DNA of 64,000 nucleotides from PALSA-505 sp963699015 (GTDB lineage Bacteria; Actinomycetota; Actinomycetes; Streptosporangiales; Streptosporangiaceae): the NCBI GenBank assembly GCA_963699015.1, contig CAVOSX010000008.1, forward strand, positions 992,001 through 1,056,000, in the 5' to 3' direction. The translations under genes were made by a program, and so were the position numbers. Positions 17,299 through 26,041 of this stretch are shown one piece after another; positions within the stretch are counted from its first letter, which is position 1; each line of letters opens with the position of its first letter. The notes beneath the pieces are model-generated. The model saw nothing but the letters and a program-made list of their open reading frames with translations, was not told where the DNA came from and searched no databases.

Positions 17299-17727
17299 AT
17301 GCCCGCACGCAGCAAGGCCCGCAAACGCGCACTCGACCTGTTGTACGAGGCCGAGCTGCGCGGCGAGCCCGTCCTCGCGCTGCTCGATCAGCGGGCCGCC
17401 GACGCCAGCCCGCCGGTCGTCCCGTACGCCGACCTGCTCGTCCGCGGTGTCCAGGAGCACCGCGAGCGCATCGACGAGCTGCTGGCCGCGCACGCCGAGG
17501 GCTGGACCCTGGACCGGATGCCCGCGGTGGACCGCAACGTCCTGCGGATCGGCGTCTATGAGCTGCTGTGGGCCGACGACGTGCCGGACGCGGTGGCGAT
17601 CAACGAGGCCGTGCAGCTGGCCCGGTCCCTGTCCACCGACGCCTCCCCGGCCTTCGTCAACGGCCTGCTGGCCCGGCTGCTCGACCTCAAGCCCGGGCTG
17701 GCCGAGGGCCATCAGGCAGGCAGCTGA
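17299..17727 (+). CDS. nusB: Transcription antitermination factor NusB
   Basis: 142 residues, ATG start, 35 bases after efp. NusB binds boxA RNA with NusE (S10) and supports rRNA transcription antitermination. All-helical protein with the usual motifs: RSKARKRALDLLYEAELRGE, VRGVQEHRERIDELLAAHAE, GWTLDRMPAVDRNVLRIGVY, VAINEAVQLARSLSTDASPA and FVNGLLARLLD. Ends four bases from the convergent gene at 17732. In many actinobacteria nusB is followed by bldD and the pyrimidine genes; here the accessory region starts instead. Confidence 0.97.
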   Translation: MPARSKARKRALDLLYEAELRGEPVLALLDQRAADASPPVVPYADLLVRGVQEHRERIDELLAAHAEGWTLDRMPAVDRNVLRIGVYELLWADDVPDAVAINEAVQLARSLSTDASPAFVNGLLARLLDLKPGLAEGHQAGS

Positions 17728-17731
17728 CCGG

Positions 17732-19395
17732 TCAGGGCCGGGTAGTCAGCGACCGCAGCAATCCGAGCGGGCTTGGCGCCGCGAACTCTACCCGCAGGCC
17801 GGTCCCGCCTGCGGGCAGCGGCACCGTCCGCACGCTGGCGGGCAGGTAGTCGCCTCGCTGTCCGCGCAGGAAGCGCGATATCCAGCGCACCTGTGCGGCG
17901 GGGCTACGATCGGCCGCGCCGCCGGCCCCGGCCAGCTCGGCGGAGCGCAGCGCGATGCCCGGGCTGGCGCCCGGGGTGCTGCCGCCGAACGCCACGATGG
18001 AGACCGGCCGCTGCGCCTTCATGCCCGCGATGTCCGCCAGCAGCCGCGGGTCCACCCGGCCCTCGGCCAGCAGCGTGCGGGCCGCGGCCGAGATCACGAC
18101 GTTCTTGCTGTGCAGCAGCGCGCTGGCCCATGCCTTGCGGGCCGCCACGTCCGCGCGGAGCGCGGAGAGGTACGTCGCCGCTCCCCGGGGTGCGATGACC
18201 CGGATGGAGACTCCCGCGTTTCCCGAGCCGAATCCCGCGACGGACACGGGCGCGTAGCGGCCGAGGTAGCTGCTTCCCAGCAGACCGCGCACCGCCGGCG
18301 TGGCGATGATGACGCTGGCGGCGAGCGGATTGGCCGCGCCCGGCCGCAACTCGAGGAAGGAAGCCGCGGGGATGCCTCGGGCCTCGAGCGCCCGGCACAT
18401 CACCGGATCGCAGGCTACGGTCGCGGCCCGGCTGACCTGGCCGGCCACCCAGGCCGCGGCCTGGTCGCGGATTGCCGTCGCACCGGCGCTGTCCTGGTTG
18501 CCGCTGCCCGCGGACGCCGTGACGTGCCGGTTCAGCATCAGCGCCAGCAGCCCGGCTAGCGCTACCGCCAGAACGACCACCGCGCTGGTCACGGCGCGAC
18601 GCCGGCGGGTCCGCCGCTGCAGCTGCTGTCGTGGCGGGGCCGGCTGTGGTCGCGGCCCCTGCGAGAAGTGGCGCGGCTGCGGTCAGCGGTCCGGGTGCGG
18701 CGGTCCCGGGCGGCCCGGCGGCCCCGGCCGGAGCGGCGGCCTCAGACGGCACCGCGGTCTCAGACGGCGCGGCGGTCTCGGACGGCACCGCGGTCTCTGA
18801 CGGCGCGGCTGCCTCGGCCGGCGCCGCGGCCTCGCCCGCCCCGGCGGGCCCGGCCGCAGAAGCGTCGTCCGGCAGAACCTCTGCCTGTCGTGTCGCGGCC
18901 TGTTCTGCTGTGGCCTGTTCTGGCGCGGCGTGTTCTGCTGCCTGCTGGGCCCCGGGGCTCCCGCCGGGTATGGCGAAGGCCGAGAAGGCGTCGGTTGTGG
19001 TCTCGTCCGACCCGAAGTGAGGCAGAGGCCGCGCGTAGTGCCGGCGGCGTGGTCCGCGCGGGCGGGTTACGCGCGTCACTGGCGCCCGGCACGCGCTGAG
19101 GCAGTGACGTCAACCCGCCGGACGATGACGCGCGGCTCTGGGCCGTCGGCTCGGGAGAGCGTGAGCGGTCCGAGTCGGGCGGGCCGGCGGAGGTCGCGCC
19201 GTCCTGAGCCGGGTCCTCGATGGAGGCTGGCTGGTCCTCCGCCTGGGCCTGTGTTCCTGCCGCGTCAAGCGCGGCCAGTATGCGCTTCACCAACGGTTCC
19301 GGCAGCGTCACTGCTTGTACCGGTTCGGTTTGCGACCAGCCTGAATCGCCGGGCGCACGCCGAGGTAGCGGCGGAGTGCTGCCGTCTTCTGTCAT
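17732..19395 (-). pseudogene. CDPxMC membrane protein, copy 1, frameshifted
   Basis: Paralogue of the gene at 30423. The start (ATG 19395) gives MTEDGSTPPLPRRAPGDSG and LPEPLVKRILAALDAAG, matching the other copy's first 50 residues. The middle continues in another frame from about 19080-19130 (VTRPRG, then SDETTTDAFSAFAIPGG and runs of PSETA units). A second shift between about 18600 and 18683 leads to the membrane helix VVVLAVALAGLLALML and the outer domain: VACDPVMCRALEARG, SVIIATPAVRG, VSIRVIAPRGAATY, RVDPRLLADIAGMKA, RPVSIVAFGG and LRVEFAAPSPLGL. Predicted layout: proline/alanine-rich cytoplasmic part, one helix, outer domain of about 250 residues. Function unknown. Both shifts fit single-base insertions in repetitive DNA. 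It points away from the glycosyltransferase cassettes. Confidence 0.7.
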
Positions 19396-20180
19396 TCGGT
19401 CGATCCCCAGGGTGCCGTAACCGGGTGATCTTAGCAGGACAGGCCGGCGCTTCACCGGGCCGTTGGGCAAGTAGCAAGGAGACGGCTGCCGCTGAGGCGT
19501 CACGGTGTACGACCAGGCGGAAGCCGTGCACTTGGTAATTCCGATCTGCTTGCTAGGGAGTTGCCGTATCTGCCCGTCGCGGTGCTTTGCATCAAATTGA
19601 CGAATCCGCCACCCGCTGACGGATCTGCCAGTAGGTTTCGTACGTGGTTGCCCTGCGCGGGGGGTATCGCCATGACTCGTGATGACGTTGACACGGGGCG
19701 TGACTATCAGGGGGGTGAGTCTCCTGGGTACGTCCCTGAGGCGAGAGGGCGCGGCCTATGGGGTGGGCCACCGGTATACACGCATGCACGACTTCCGCAT
19801 CCCCTCCGCCGGAGGGCTCTCCTCAGGGTGCTCGGCCACCGGCTCCTGACTCCGGCTTCCCGGCCATGGGGACGCCGGATTTTCTTCCTAGTACGGCCGC
19901 GCTCTTCGGCGCCCTTATCCCATCCATTGACCAGGACGATGACGTCATATCGAACTACGAGCCACCCCGATGACCGCCACCGAAGACCCGCGGGTGGGCT
20001 TGGACACGGTCGCAGCTTGGCGGCGACGTCGGCAGGCCGCGGAGGTAGCCGCCTCACCACCGTCTCCTAGCCAGACATCCCCGGACCAGTTTTCCGGCAC
20101 GACCGGTGCATCCAGTCCCGGTTGCGCTAGACGTGGCCGCGTGCACCTTCGCTGAGGCGCAACGCGCAGGGCTTACCGCG
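19396..20180. other. Spacer before cassette A, no convincing gene
   Basis: About 780 bases between the divergent copy-1 gene and the first glycosyltransferase, starting the less GC-rich stretch. Several overlapping open frames exist but none has a recognisable domain or good codon use. Two are adjacent with a stop-start overlap at 19970: one ending FGALIPSIDQDDDVISNYEP and one starting MTATEDPRVGLDTVAAWRRR (ending at 20155). They could be remnants of lost cassette genes. A short hairpin (atccg/cggat) lies near 19604-19624. Promoters for both directions must lie here, but I could not identify convincing boxes. Confidence 0.3.
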
Positions 20181-21941
20181 ATGATCAACGTCTCGCAATC
20201 CGGCACGTCGCCCCTGCCGCTCCGGTGGAGCGAATGCGGTGCCCCGCGACTCGGTCCGCTCGCGCCACCGTCAGCCCGAACCTCCGATCTCATGTTCTCT
20301 TCGCCTCCCTCGGTTATCGCTCCGGCAGCACCAGCGATCGAGCGGCACGGCGTTGCGACACCCGCTGGCAAGGTCCCATCGGGCCGACTGGCCACTCGAA
20401 AAGCGCAGTCAAACTGTTGGCGAAGAGCAGTCCAGAAGAGCCAGAGCTTGGCCCAGGTACGAGCGCTGCCGCTGACCGTGATCCTTACAGCGCAGGTCAT
20501 TTTGTCGTTGCGGCTCATCTGGAGCAACACGGCGTTTCCCGACGAAGCTCTGTACCTCTGGTCGGGGCGCCTGGAGTGGGCGCACTGGCTCCATAGGGCA
20601 TCCATCCCTAACTTTCCAACCTACTTTTCGGGTGCTCCCGTCGTTTACCCGCCATTCGGGGCCATGGCCAGCGCCATCGGGGGCCTTGCAGGGGCCCGAG
20701 TTCTCTCTCTGGGCTTTATGCTCAGCGCAACAGCGCTCCTTCACGGTGCGACCCGGCGCCTCTTCGACAGGCGCTCGGCCAACTTCGCCGCCGCACTCTT
20801 TGTAGGACTCGGCGCCACCCAGTTCCTCGGGGCCTTCGCTACTTACGACGCGATGGCTCTCCTGCTGCTGGCACTTGCCACGTGGCTAAGCGTGCGCGCA
20901 GCGGGGAGCCCGCTTGCCTGGCGGATTCCGCTCCTGCTCGCCGCCGCCAGCGCGCTGGCACTGGCTGACGCAGCCAAATATGCGGCAACGCTGTTCGACC
21001 CCGTCGTCGTTGTCATCGCTGGGCTTGCCGTATGGCGGGCGGGAAGTCGTAAGGACGGTATGCTCGCAGGGCTGATCGTCTCGTGGGCGCTGTCTCTGCT
21101 GCTGTTCCTCGGCATCCGCCTCGGCGGCCCCGCCTACTGGCGAGGCATCAACTACACGACACTTACCCGGGCACATGGGACGTCATCCTCTGCCGGGATC
21201 GTCGCTGACAGCCTCGGCTGGGCTGCGGTGATCATAATCCTTGCGCTGATTGGTTCTGCTGTAGCCATAGCCAAGCAACCTCAGTTGGCTACGAGAGTGT
21301 GCGCCTGCGTGATGGGGGGCGCCATCATGCTGGCACCCGCCAATCAAGCAAGGATCCATGTCTTCACCAGCCTCTTCAAACATGTAGGTTTCGGGGCATG
21401 GTTCGCTGCGGCAGTAGCCGGCGATGCGCTGGCATCACTTCCTGCCGCGGTCCCAGCGGTCAAGCGGCGTGGGGCGATAGTTGCTGGCGCAGGTGTGGCC
21501 ATTGCTGGTCTTCTCGCCGGTGCATCACTCGCTCAGACTCACTTCGTCTCCTGGCCGAATACCGCGAGGTTCATTAGTCAGCTGCGCCCGTTGCTGCCAG
21601 CTCACGAGGGCCGCGTCCTCGCCGCTGACAACGGCAACGTCATTGAGTATTACCTGCCCGATGAGCTCGACGGGATGGTCTTCTCCGGGCCATGGTTTCT
21701 CCGATACCAGGATCCTGATACAGGGAAATATCTAGTTAGCTGGCCAGCATACGCCGATGCCATCAAGCACCGCTACTTCTCCGTGATTGCTCTCTCATTC
21801 GGTGACTCGCGTGCGGCGGACGAAGTCATTAGCAAGGACATCCGCGCTTATGGTGGGTATCAGCTAGTTGCAACACTGCCCTATAGAACTGCAGGCCTGT
21901 CTAGTGCGTTTCGTATCTGGGTGCGTGAGGATTCGAGATGA
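20181..21941 (+). CDS. GT-C (GT39/ArnT-like) membrane glycosyltransferase, cassette A
   Basis: About 586 residues; the start is uncertain (ATG 20181 chosen; frame open from 20106; ATG 20292 also possible). A GT-C transferase would move a sugar from a polyprenyl-phosphate donor on the outer face of the membrane. After a polar N-terminal region come about ten or more helices. The first outer loop carries the acidic pair typical of GT-C catalysis in FPDEALYLWSGRLEWAHWLH; YFSGAPVVYPPFGAMAS, FATYDAMALLLLALATWLSV and FKHVGFGAWFAA follow. The C-terminal outer domain (SQLRPLLPAHEGRVLAADNG, EYYLPDELDG) follows the last helix. Each block matches the gene at 26042. Stop overlaps the next start (ATGA). 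Codon use is clearly less GC-biased than in neighbouring host genes. Confidence 0.82.
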   Translation: MINVSQSGTSPLPLRWSECGAPRLGPLAPPSARTSDLMFSSPPSVIAPAAPAIERHGVATPAGKVPSGRLATRKAQSNCWRRAVQKSQSLAQVRALPLTVILTAQVILSLRLIWSNTAFPDEALYLWSGRLEWAHWLHRASIPNFPTYFSGAPVVYPPFGAMASAIGGLAGARVLSLGFMLSATALLHGATRRLFDRRSANFAAALFVGLGATQFLGAFATYDAMALLLLALATWLSVRAAGSPLAWRIPLLLAAASALALADAAKYAATLFDPVVVVIAGLAVWRAGSRKDGMLAGLIVSWALSLLLFLGIRLGGPAYWRGINYTTLTRAHGTSSSAGIVADSLGWAAVIIILALIGSAVAIAKQPQLATRVCACVMGGAIMLAPANQARIHVFTSLFKHVGFGAWFAAAVAGDALASLPAAVPAVKRRGAIVAGAGVAIAGLLAGASLAQTHFVSWPNTARFISQLRPLLPAHEGRVLAADNGNVIEYYLPDELDGMVFSGPWFLRYQDPDTGKYLVSWPAYADAIKHRYFSVIALSFGDSRAADEVISKDIRAYGGYQLVATLPYRTAGLSSAFRIWVREDSR

Positions 21942-23488
21942 CCGCGACAGCCGCGTCGGCCAAGGGACGGCATCGGTACACTAATCTGGTACTGCCAGTC
22001 CCTCCCGACGAGAACGAGAAGACTTCCTATTCTTGGCGCTCTCTGCCGTTTCTCGCTGTGGCTCTGTGCGCAAGCGCGGTGTGCGTCATCGCAGCGCAGG
22101 CATGGATGGAACTCCGCGATCCCATCATGCTCGCCTTTTCTGGCTTCACGGTGATCTATGCCGCTTACCAGGCGGTGAGCCTGCCGGTGAACTTCGCCGG
22201 CCGGAGCTTCGATCCGGCAGCCCACGAGACCCGAGTCAGGAATTGGCAGCCGCTCAGGCCACCCCAGCGTGGATATCTTCCTGCCGATCTGCGGTGAGCC
22301 TGTGGAGGTTCTTCGGAATACGTGGATTGGAGTCTTCGAGCTGATCCAGGCCTATCCCGGCCAAGCTCATGCTTACGTGCTGGACGATGGGTTAAGCGAT
22401 GAGGCGATGGCACTTGCCCCGTCGTTCGGGTTCTCTTATGTGCGCCGGCCGAATCAGCGCGAGCACAAGAAGGCCGGAAATCTTAACTATGCGTTCAGGC
22501 GCACTCGCGGCAACCATATCGTTATTTTCGACGCTGACTTCCGGCCACGAGCGGATTTTCTAGCAGAGACGCTGCCTTATCTGGACGACCCCATTGTGGG
22601 CATCGTCCAGACTCCGCAGTTCTTCCGGGTGAACACGCGCCAGGCCTGGGTCGAGCGCGCGGCAGAGCCCGACGCTGGAAGTTTTCTACAGGGCAGTTCA
22701 GGTGTCACGGGATCGGTTTGGTTCGGCACTTTGCGTCGGCTCCAACGCTGTCTACCGAAGGGCTGGGTTGGAACTCCAAGGAGGGTTCACCGAGATTCCA
22801 TATGCAGAGGACTCGCACACAGGCCTCGATATGCGCTATTGCGGCTACCAGCTTATTTATGTGCCCGTCCCCCTGGCGGCTGCGGATCTGTCCCTCCACG
22901 CTTGACGCGTTTATGCGTCAACAGTACCGATGGTGCTGCGGAGCGACCTCACTAATCTGGACCCGGCACATGTGGCGCGTCAAGATGCGGTGGACAGGAC
23001 GGCTGCCTTATATCGCCGGCTGGCTGTGGAACCTCACCACGGCTCTGCGTACCGTGATATTGCCGCTTATCCCGATTACTCTACTCGCCTTTCTGCCTGA
23101 TGAGATCCGGCTTCGTAATGTTCTTTTGCTACTTCCCGCCGTTATCACGGGCACAGTACTTTACCCACTGTGGCATAACGCGCCTTATAGCCCCAGGATC
23201 TGGCCCTTGGCCCTTGCCGTGGGATGGGCCCAGGTTCTGGCAATCTGGGACTATTCGCGCCGTAAGGTCATGTCTTGGCAGCCGACGCGCGGACCAGGTG
23301 ACGCCACCCGCCGTTTTTGGTGGGGCGTTACGCTGTGGAACGGTTCGCTGGCCCTAGTCTGGCTCGGCCTTGCTGCCTGGCGCATCGAGGAGTCCGGCTC
23401 ACTTAGATTTGGAGTAGTGGCGGCATTCGGCGTTCTGAATGCGCTTATTGTCGGACGACTGATATTTCCAGGAAGTAAGGCGTCATGA
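21938..23488 (+). pseudogene. Cellulose-synthase-like GT2, cassette A, three single-base frameshifts
   Basis: Membrane family 2 glycosyltransferase that would polymerise a nucleotide-sugar and extrude the chain. Compared with the intact copy at 27757 it is collinear, but reads in three frames. One extra C in 22262-22265 separates SLPVNFAGRSFD from VDIFLPICGEPVEV. One extra G at 22677-22678 separates IVQTPQFF from EVFYRAVQVSRDRFGSALCV. One extra base near 22879-22885 separates IPYAEDSHTGLDMRYCGYQL from ICPSTLDAFMRQQYRWCCG. All catalytic motifs survive: LDDGLSDEA, FDADFRP, AEDSHTG, QQYRW. The three insertions sum to a codon, so the stop again overlaps the next start (ATGA). This favours sequencing error over decay. 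Confidence 0.82.
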
Positions 23489-24557
23489 CGACTATTCCGC
23501 CGACGGGGCCACCCAGAACACCAGCCGCCCGCGCGACCCGGGTCAGCCGGAGCCACGGCCGACGCCTTCGCGTCACACTGATCGTGGCGTGCGTGCTTAT
23601 CGCGGCAACGCTTGTCACGGTGGGCGTAGTTAAAGTTGCTGCCCCGATCGGGTCGGCAGCTCCGTCGGTCTCAAGCACCACCCCTGCAATAGGAACATTC
23701 AGTAATAATCCTGTGCCGCATTAACGCTAACCGCCCGCCCGGAGTCTTATCTGGGGGTCTTCACCAAGGGCGTTCCTGACAGCTATGCACCGATTAACTC
23801 CTTCACGGCCACAACGGGAGTAAGGCCAACTGTCGCGCTGTATTACAGCGGCTGGTACGAAAAGTTCCGCCCCCTGTTTGCTGTCCAGGCAAGTGATAAC
23901 GGCGCTGTGCCGCTCATCCAGATCGATCCGTCCGGGATTAACCTCGCCGCGATAGCCTCCGGCGCCTTCGATGTCTTCCTGAAAACCTTTGCTACCGACG
24001 TGGCTAGCTATGGGGCTCGGACCAGCCACGGTGTCATCATCGGTTTTGGCCATGAGATGAATGGATTTTGGTATTCCTGGGGCGATAGGCATACATCTCC
24101 TAAGGTGTTCGTCGCCGCCTGGCGGCACATCGTTAATGTGTTCCGTCAGCAGGGTGCCGACGACGTAACGTGGTTGTGGACAGTCAACATCATTGACAAG
24201 CGAGGGAGGATTCCTACTCCAGCCCCCTGGTGGCCGGGAAGTTCATACGTAACCTGGGTGGGTATCGACGGCTATTACCTCAAATCATCCTGGACGTTCG
24301 CTTCCCTGTTCGGTCCGACCATCAAAGCTGTGCGCGCTCTGACCTTGGATCCCATACTCGTCTCTGAGACAGGCGCAGCGCCCAAGGCGGGCAAGCCAGC
24401 GAAGATTGGCGATCTGTTCGCTGGGGTTCGACGCTACGGGCTGCTCGGATTTGTGTGGTTCGACACCGTCGGGGTCGAAGACTGGCGCCTCAACAGCCCA
24501 GCAGCGATCGCTGCATTTGCTCGCGGCGCTGTGGCCTACGAGAGGCCTGCTTCATGA
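23485..24557 (+). pseudogene. GH26-like membrane-anchored hydrolase, cassette A first copy, frameshifted
   Basis: Starts with ATG overlapping the GT2 stop. The N-terminus has a signal-anchor helix (RVTLIVACVLIAATLVTVGV) and a Ser/Thr-rich stalk, then stops at 23724. The catalytic domain continues in another frame from 23709-23721 (one base missing or two extra): ESYLGVFTKGVPDSYAP, ALYYSGWYEKF, GVIIGFGHEMNGFWYSWG (acid/base Glu), VTWLWTVNI, YVTWVGIDGYYLKSSW, ILVSETGAAP (nucleophile Glu) and LLGFVWFDT. The glycoside hydrolase family 26 pattern (HExxxxxxW, then SETG) points to a beta-mannanase- or beta-glucanase-type enzyme. About 355 residues when joined. Overlaps the next hydrolase by ATGA. 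Confidence 0.78.
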
Positions 24558-25762
24558 ACGACCAACAGCGTCTGGGCATGCTCGGCACCGTATCCCCCAC
24601 GGAACACCATACGGCAAGAGCAGAAGAAGGGGACGTAACGGCTCCGGATGACGCGCAGGGCCTGGGTCGCCACCGGAGGGTCTCATGGCTACGTCGCGGG
24701 CTAGTCCGTCCCCATCGGGGCAAACATGGCGTATTCGATGGTCATGATCGGGATCCCGGTCGCCAGATGCTACCGCCGGACGTGAATCATAGAGGGAGCG
24801 GATTGAAGAAGCTCACGCTGATCATGGCCATCGGGGCGGTCGTCGTTATCGTGGCTGCGATTTCCCTGGTTGCCGTTCTTCTTGGTGGGTCCGCAGCTAA
24901 CAGGAGTGCTGATCCCGGCGATCCGGCATCAGGCGCCCGTACGCTCGCACCGGGGAGCCATTTGGGTGTATACGAACCGGGCGCGCCTGAATCATACACA
25001 CGAGTGAGGGCGTTCGGTGCGGCAACTGGTGTCAGGCCAACCGTCGTCGTTTATTACAGTGGATGGCTGGAAAAGTTCCAGGTCAGGTTCGCGACTGTCG
25101 CAACCAGGCAGGGCGCGACACCACTTGTTCAGATTAACCCGGAGGGAGTCAGCCTCAAGACTATCGCGGCCGGGCACTATGATGCATATCTGCGTTCTTA
25201 CGCCTCCGCGGTGAAAACCTTTGGTCATCACGTAATCATTTCCTTCGGTCATGAAATGAACGGCTCCTGGTATTCGTGGGGTTATCGGCATACGTCGCCG
25301 TCGGTGTTCATAGCGGCTTGGCGGCACATTGTCACTTTATTCCGGCGAGAGAACGCTGACAATGTGAGCTGGCTGTGGACGATCAACATCAGCGAGTGCA
25401 GTTGCCATATCGACTCTCCGGCTCACTGGTGGCCGGGGAGGTCATATGTAAACTGGGTAGGAATCGATGGTTACTACTATCGGCCATCCTGGAAATTTGC
25501 TTCTCTGTTCGGGCCTACTATCAAAGCCGTGCGGGCGCTGACCCTTGACCCGATACTTATTTCAGAGACGGCGGCCCCGGCTGCTATCCAGCCGGCGAAG
25601 ATCCAGGACCTGTTCGCAGGAATCCGTGCTTACGGTCTATTGGGTTTCGTCTGGTTCGATGTCAATAAGGGCCACCCGTACGAGGATTGGCGCATCAGCA
25701 GTCCTACGGCATTCGCCGCGTTCCGTCGCGGTGCCGAGATGTTGAAAGAATCTGGATCATGA
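24554..25762 (+). CDS. GH26-like membrane-anchored hydrolase, cassette A second copy
   Basis: 402 residues, intact, ATG overlapping the previous stop. A polar cytoplasmic stretch of about 85 residues precedes the anchor helix LTLIMAIGAVVVIVAAISLV; the catalytic domain would face outward. Domain: SHLGVYEPGAPESYTRV, VVVYYSGWLEKFQVRF, HVIISFGHEMNGSWYSWG with the acid/base Glu at about residue 234, VSWLWTINISE, WVGIDGYYYRPSW, LISETAAP with the nucleophile Glu at about 338, and LLGFVWFDVNKG. Closest relative in the window is the 23485 copy, so the pair is a local duplication. Likely trims or releases the glycan made by the upstream GT2, as cellulases do in cellulose operons; inference. Confidence 0.85.
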   Translation: MNDQQRLGMLGTVSPTEHHTARAEEGDVTAPDDAQGLGRHRRVSWLRRGLVRPHRGKHGVFDGHDRDPGRQMLPPDVNHRGSGLKKLTLIMAIGAVVVIVAAISLVAVLLGGSAANRSADPGDPASGARTLAPGSHLGVYEPGAPESYTRVRAFGAATGVRPTVVVYYSGWLEKFQVRFATVATRQGATPLVQINPEGVSLKTIAAGHYDAYLRSYASAVKTFGHHVIISFGHEMNGSWYSWGYRHTSPSVFIAAWRHIVTLFRRENADNVSWLWTINISECSCHIDSPAHWWPGRSYVNWVGIDGYYYRPSWKFASLFGPTIKAVRALTLDPILISETAAPAAIQPAKIQDLFAGIRAYGLLGFVWFDVNKGHPYEDWRISSPTAFAAFRRGAEMLKESGS

Positions 25763-25917
25763 GTGATCGATTGCATCTTCTCCCGTCTGAGACTGGTACC
25801 TCGACGCCACTGGCACCGACTGCCCAGCCGACCTGGGGAAGCGGCCTGGAAGAATCTCAAAAATCCGCGGCTAAAGAAGTTTCGGCAAATCCTCTCGCCT
25901 GTCTCGGGGGTCAGTAG
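25759..25917 (+). other. Short ORF coupled to the hydrolase stop, possible gene stub
   Basis: 52 codons from an ATG that overlaps the hydrolase stop (ATGA), ending TAG at 25917. It reads MSDRLHLLPSETGTSTPLAP, then AQPTWGSGLEESQKSAAKE. No domain. The overlap is exactly the style used between the cassette genes, so it may be the start of a further cassette gene whose remainder was lost. GC-rich host-like sequence resumes within the next 100 bases (about 25930 onward), so the cassette A boundary lies here. Confidence 0.3.
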
Positions 25918-26041
25918 ATTCGCTCATCAGGATCTCCGGCCGGGAAACCCCGCCACGGTACGTGATAGCGCTGATACGCGATGCGGGCGCGTGGCCGGGC
26001 GCGGACTCTCGGGTGTGTCCTGAGACGGGTAGGAGCGGTCT

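Noticed and set aside
19561..20070. 169-residue open frame in the spacer as a gene
   Set aside because: No domain, poor codon use, and overlaps other equally open frames; kept only as part of the spacer description.
22262..22885. Programmed ribosomal frameshifting in the cassette A GT2
   Set aside because: Three separate shifts without slippery heptamers or conserved signals, and the B copy needs none; errors or mutations are more plausible.
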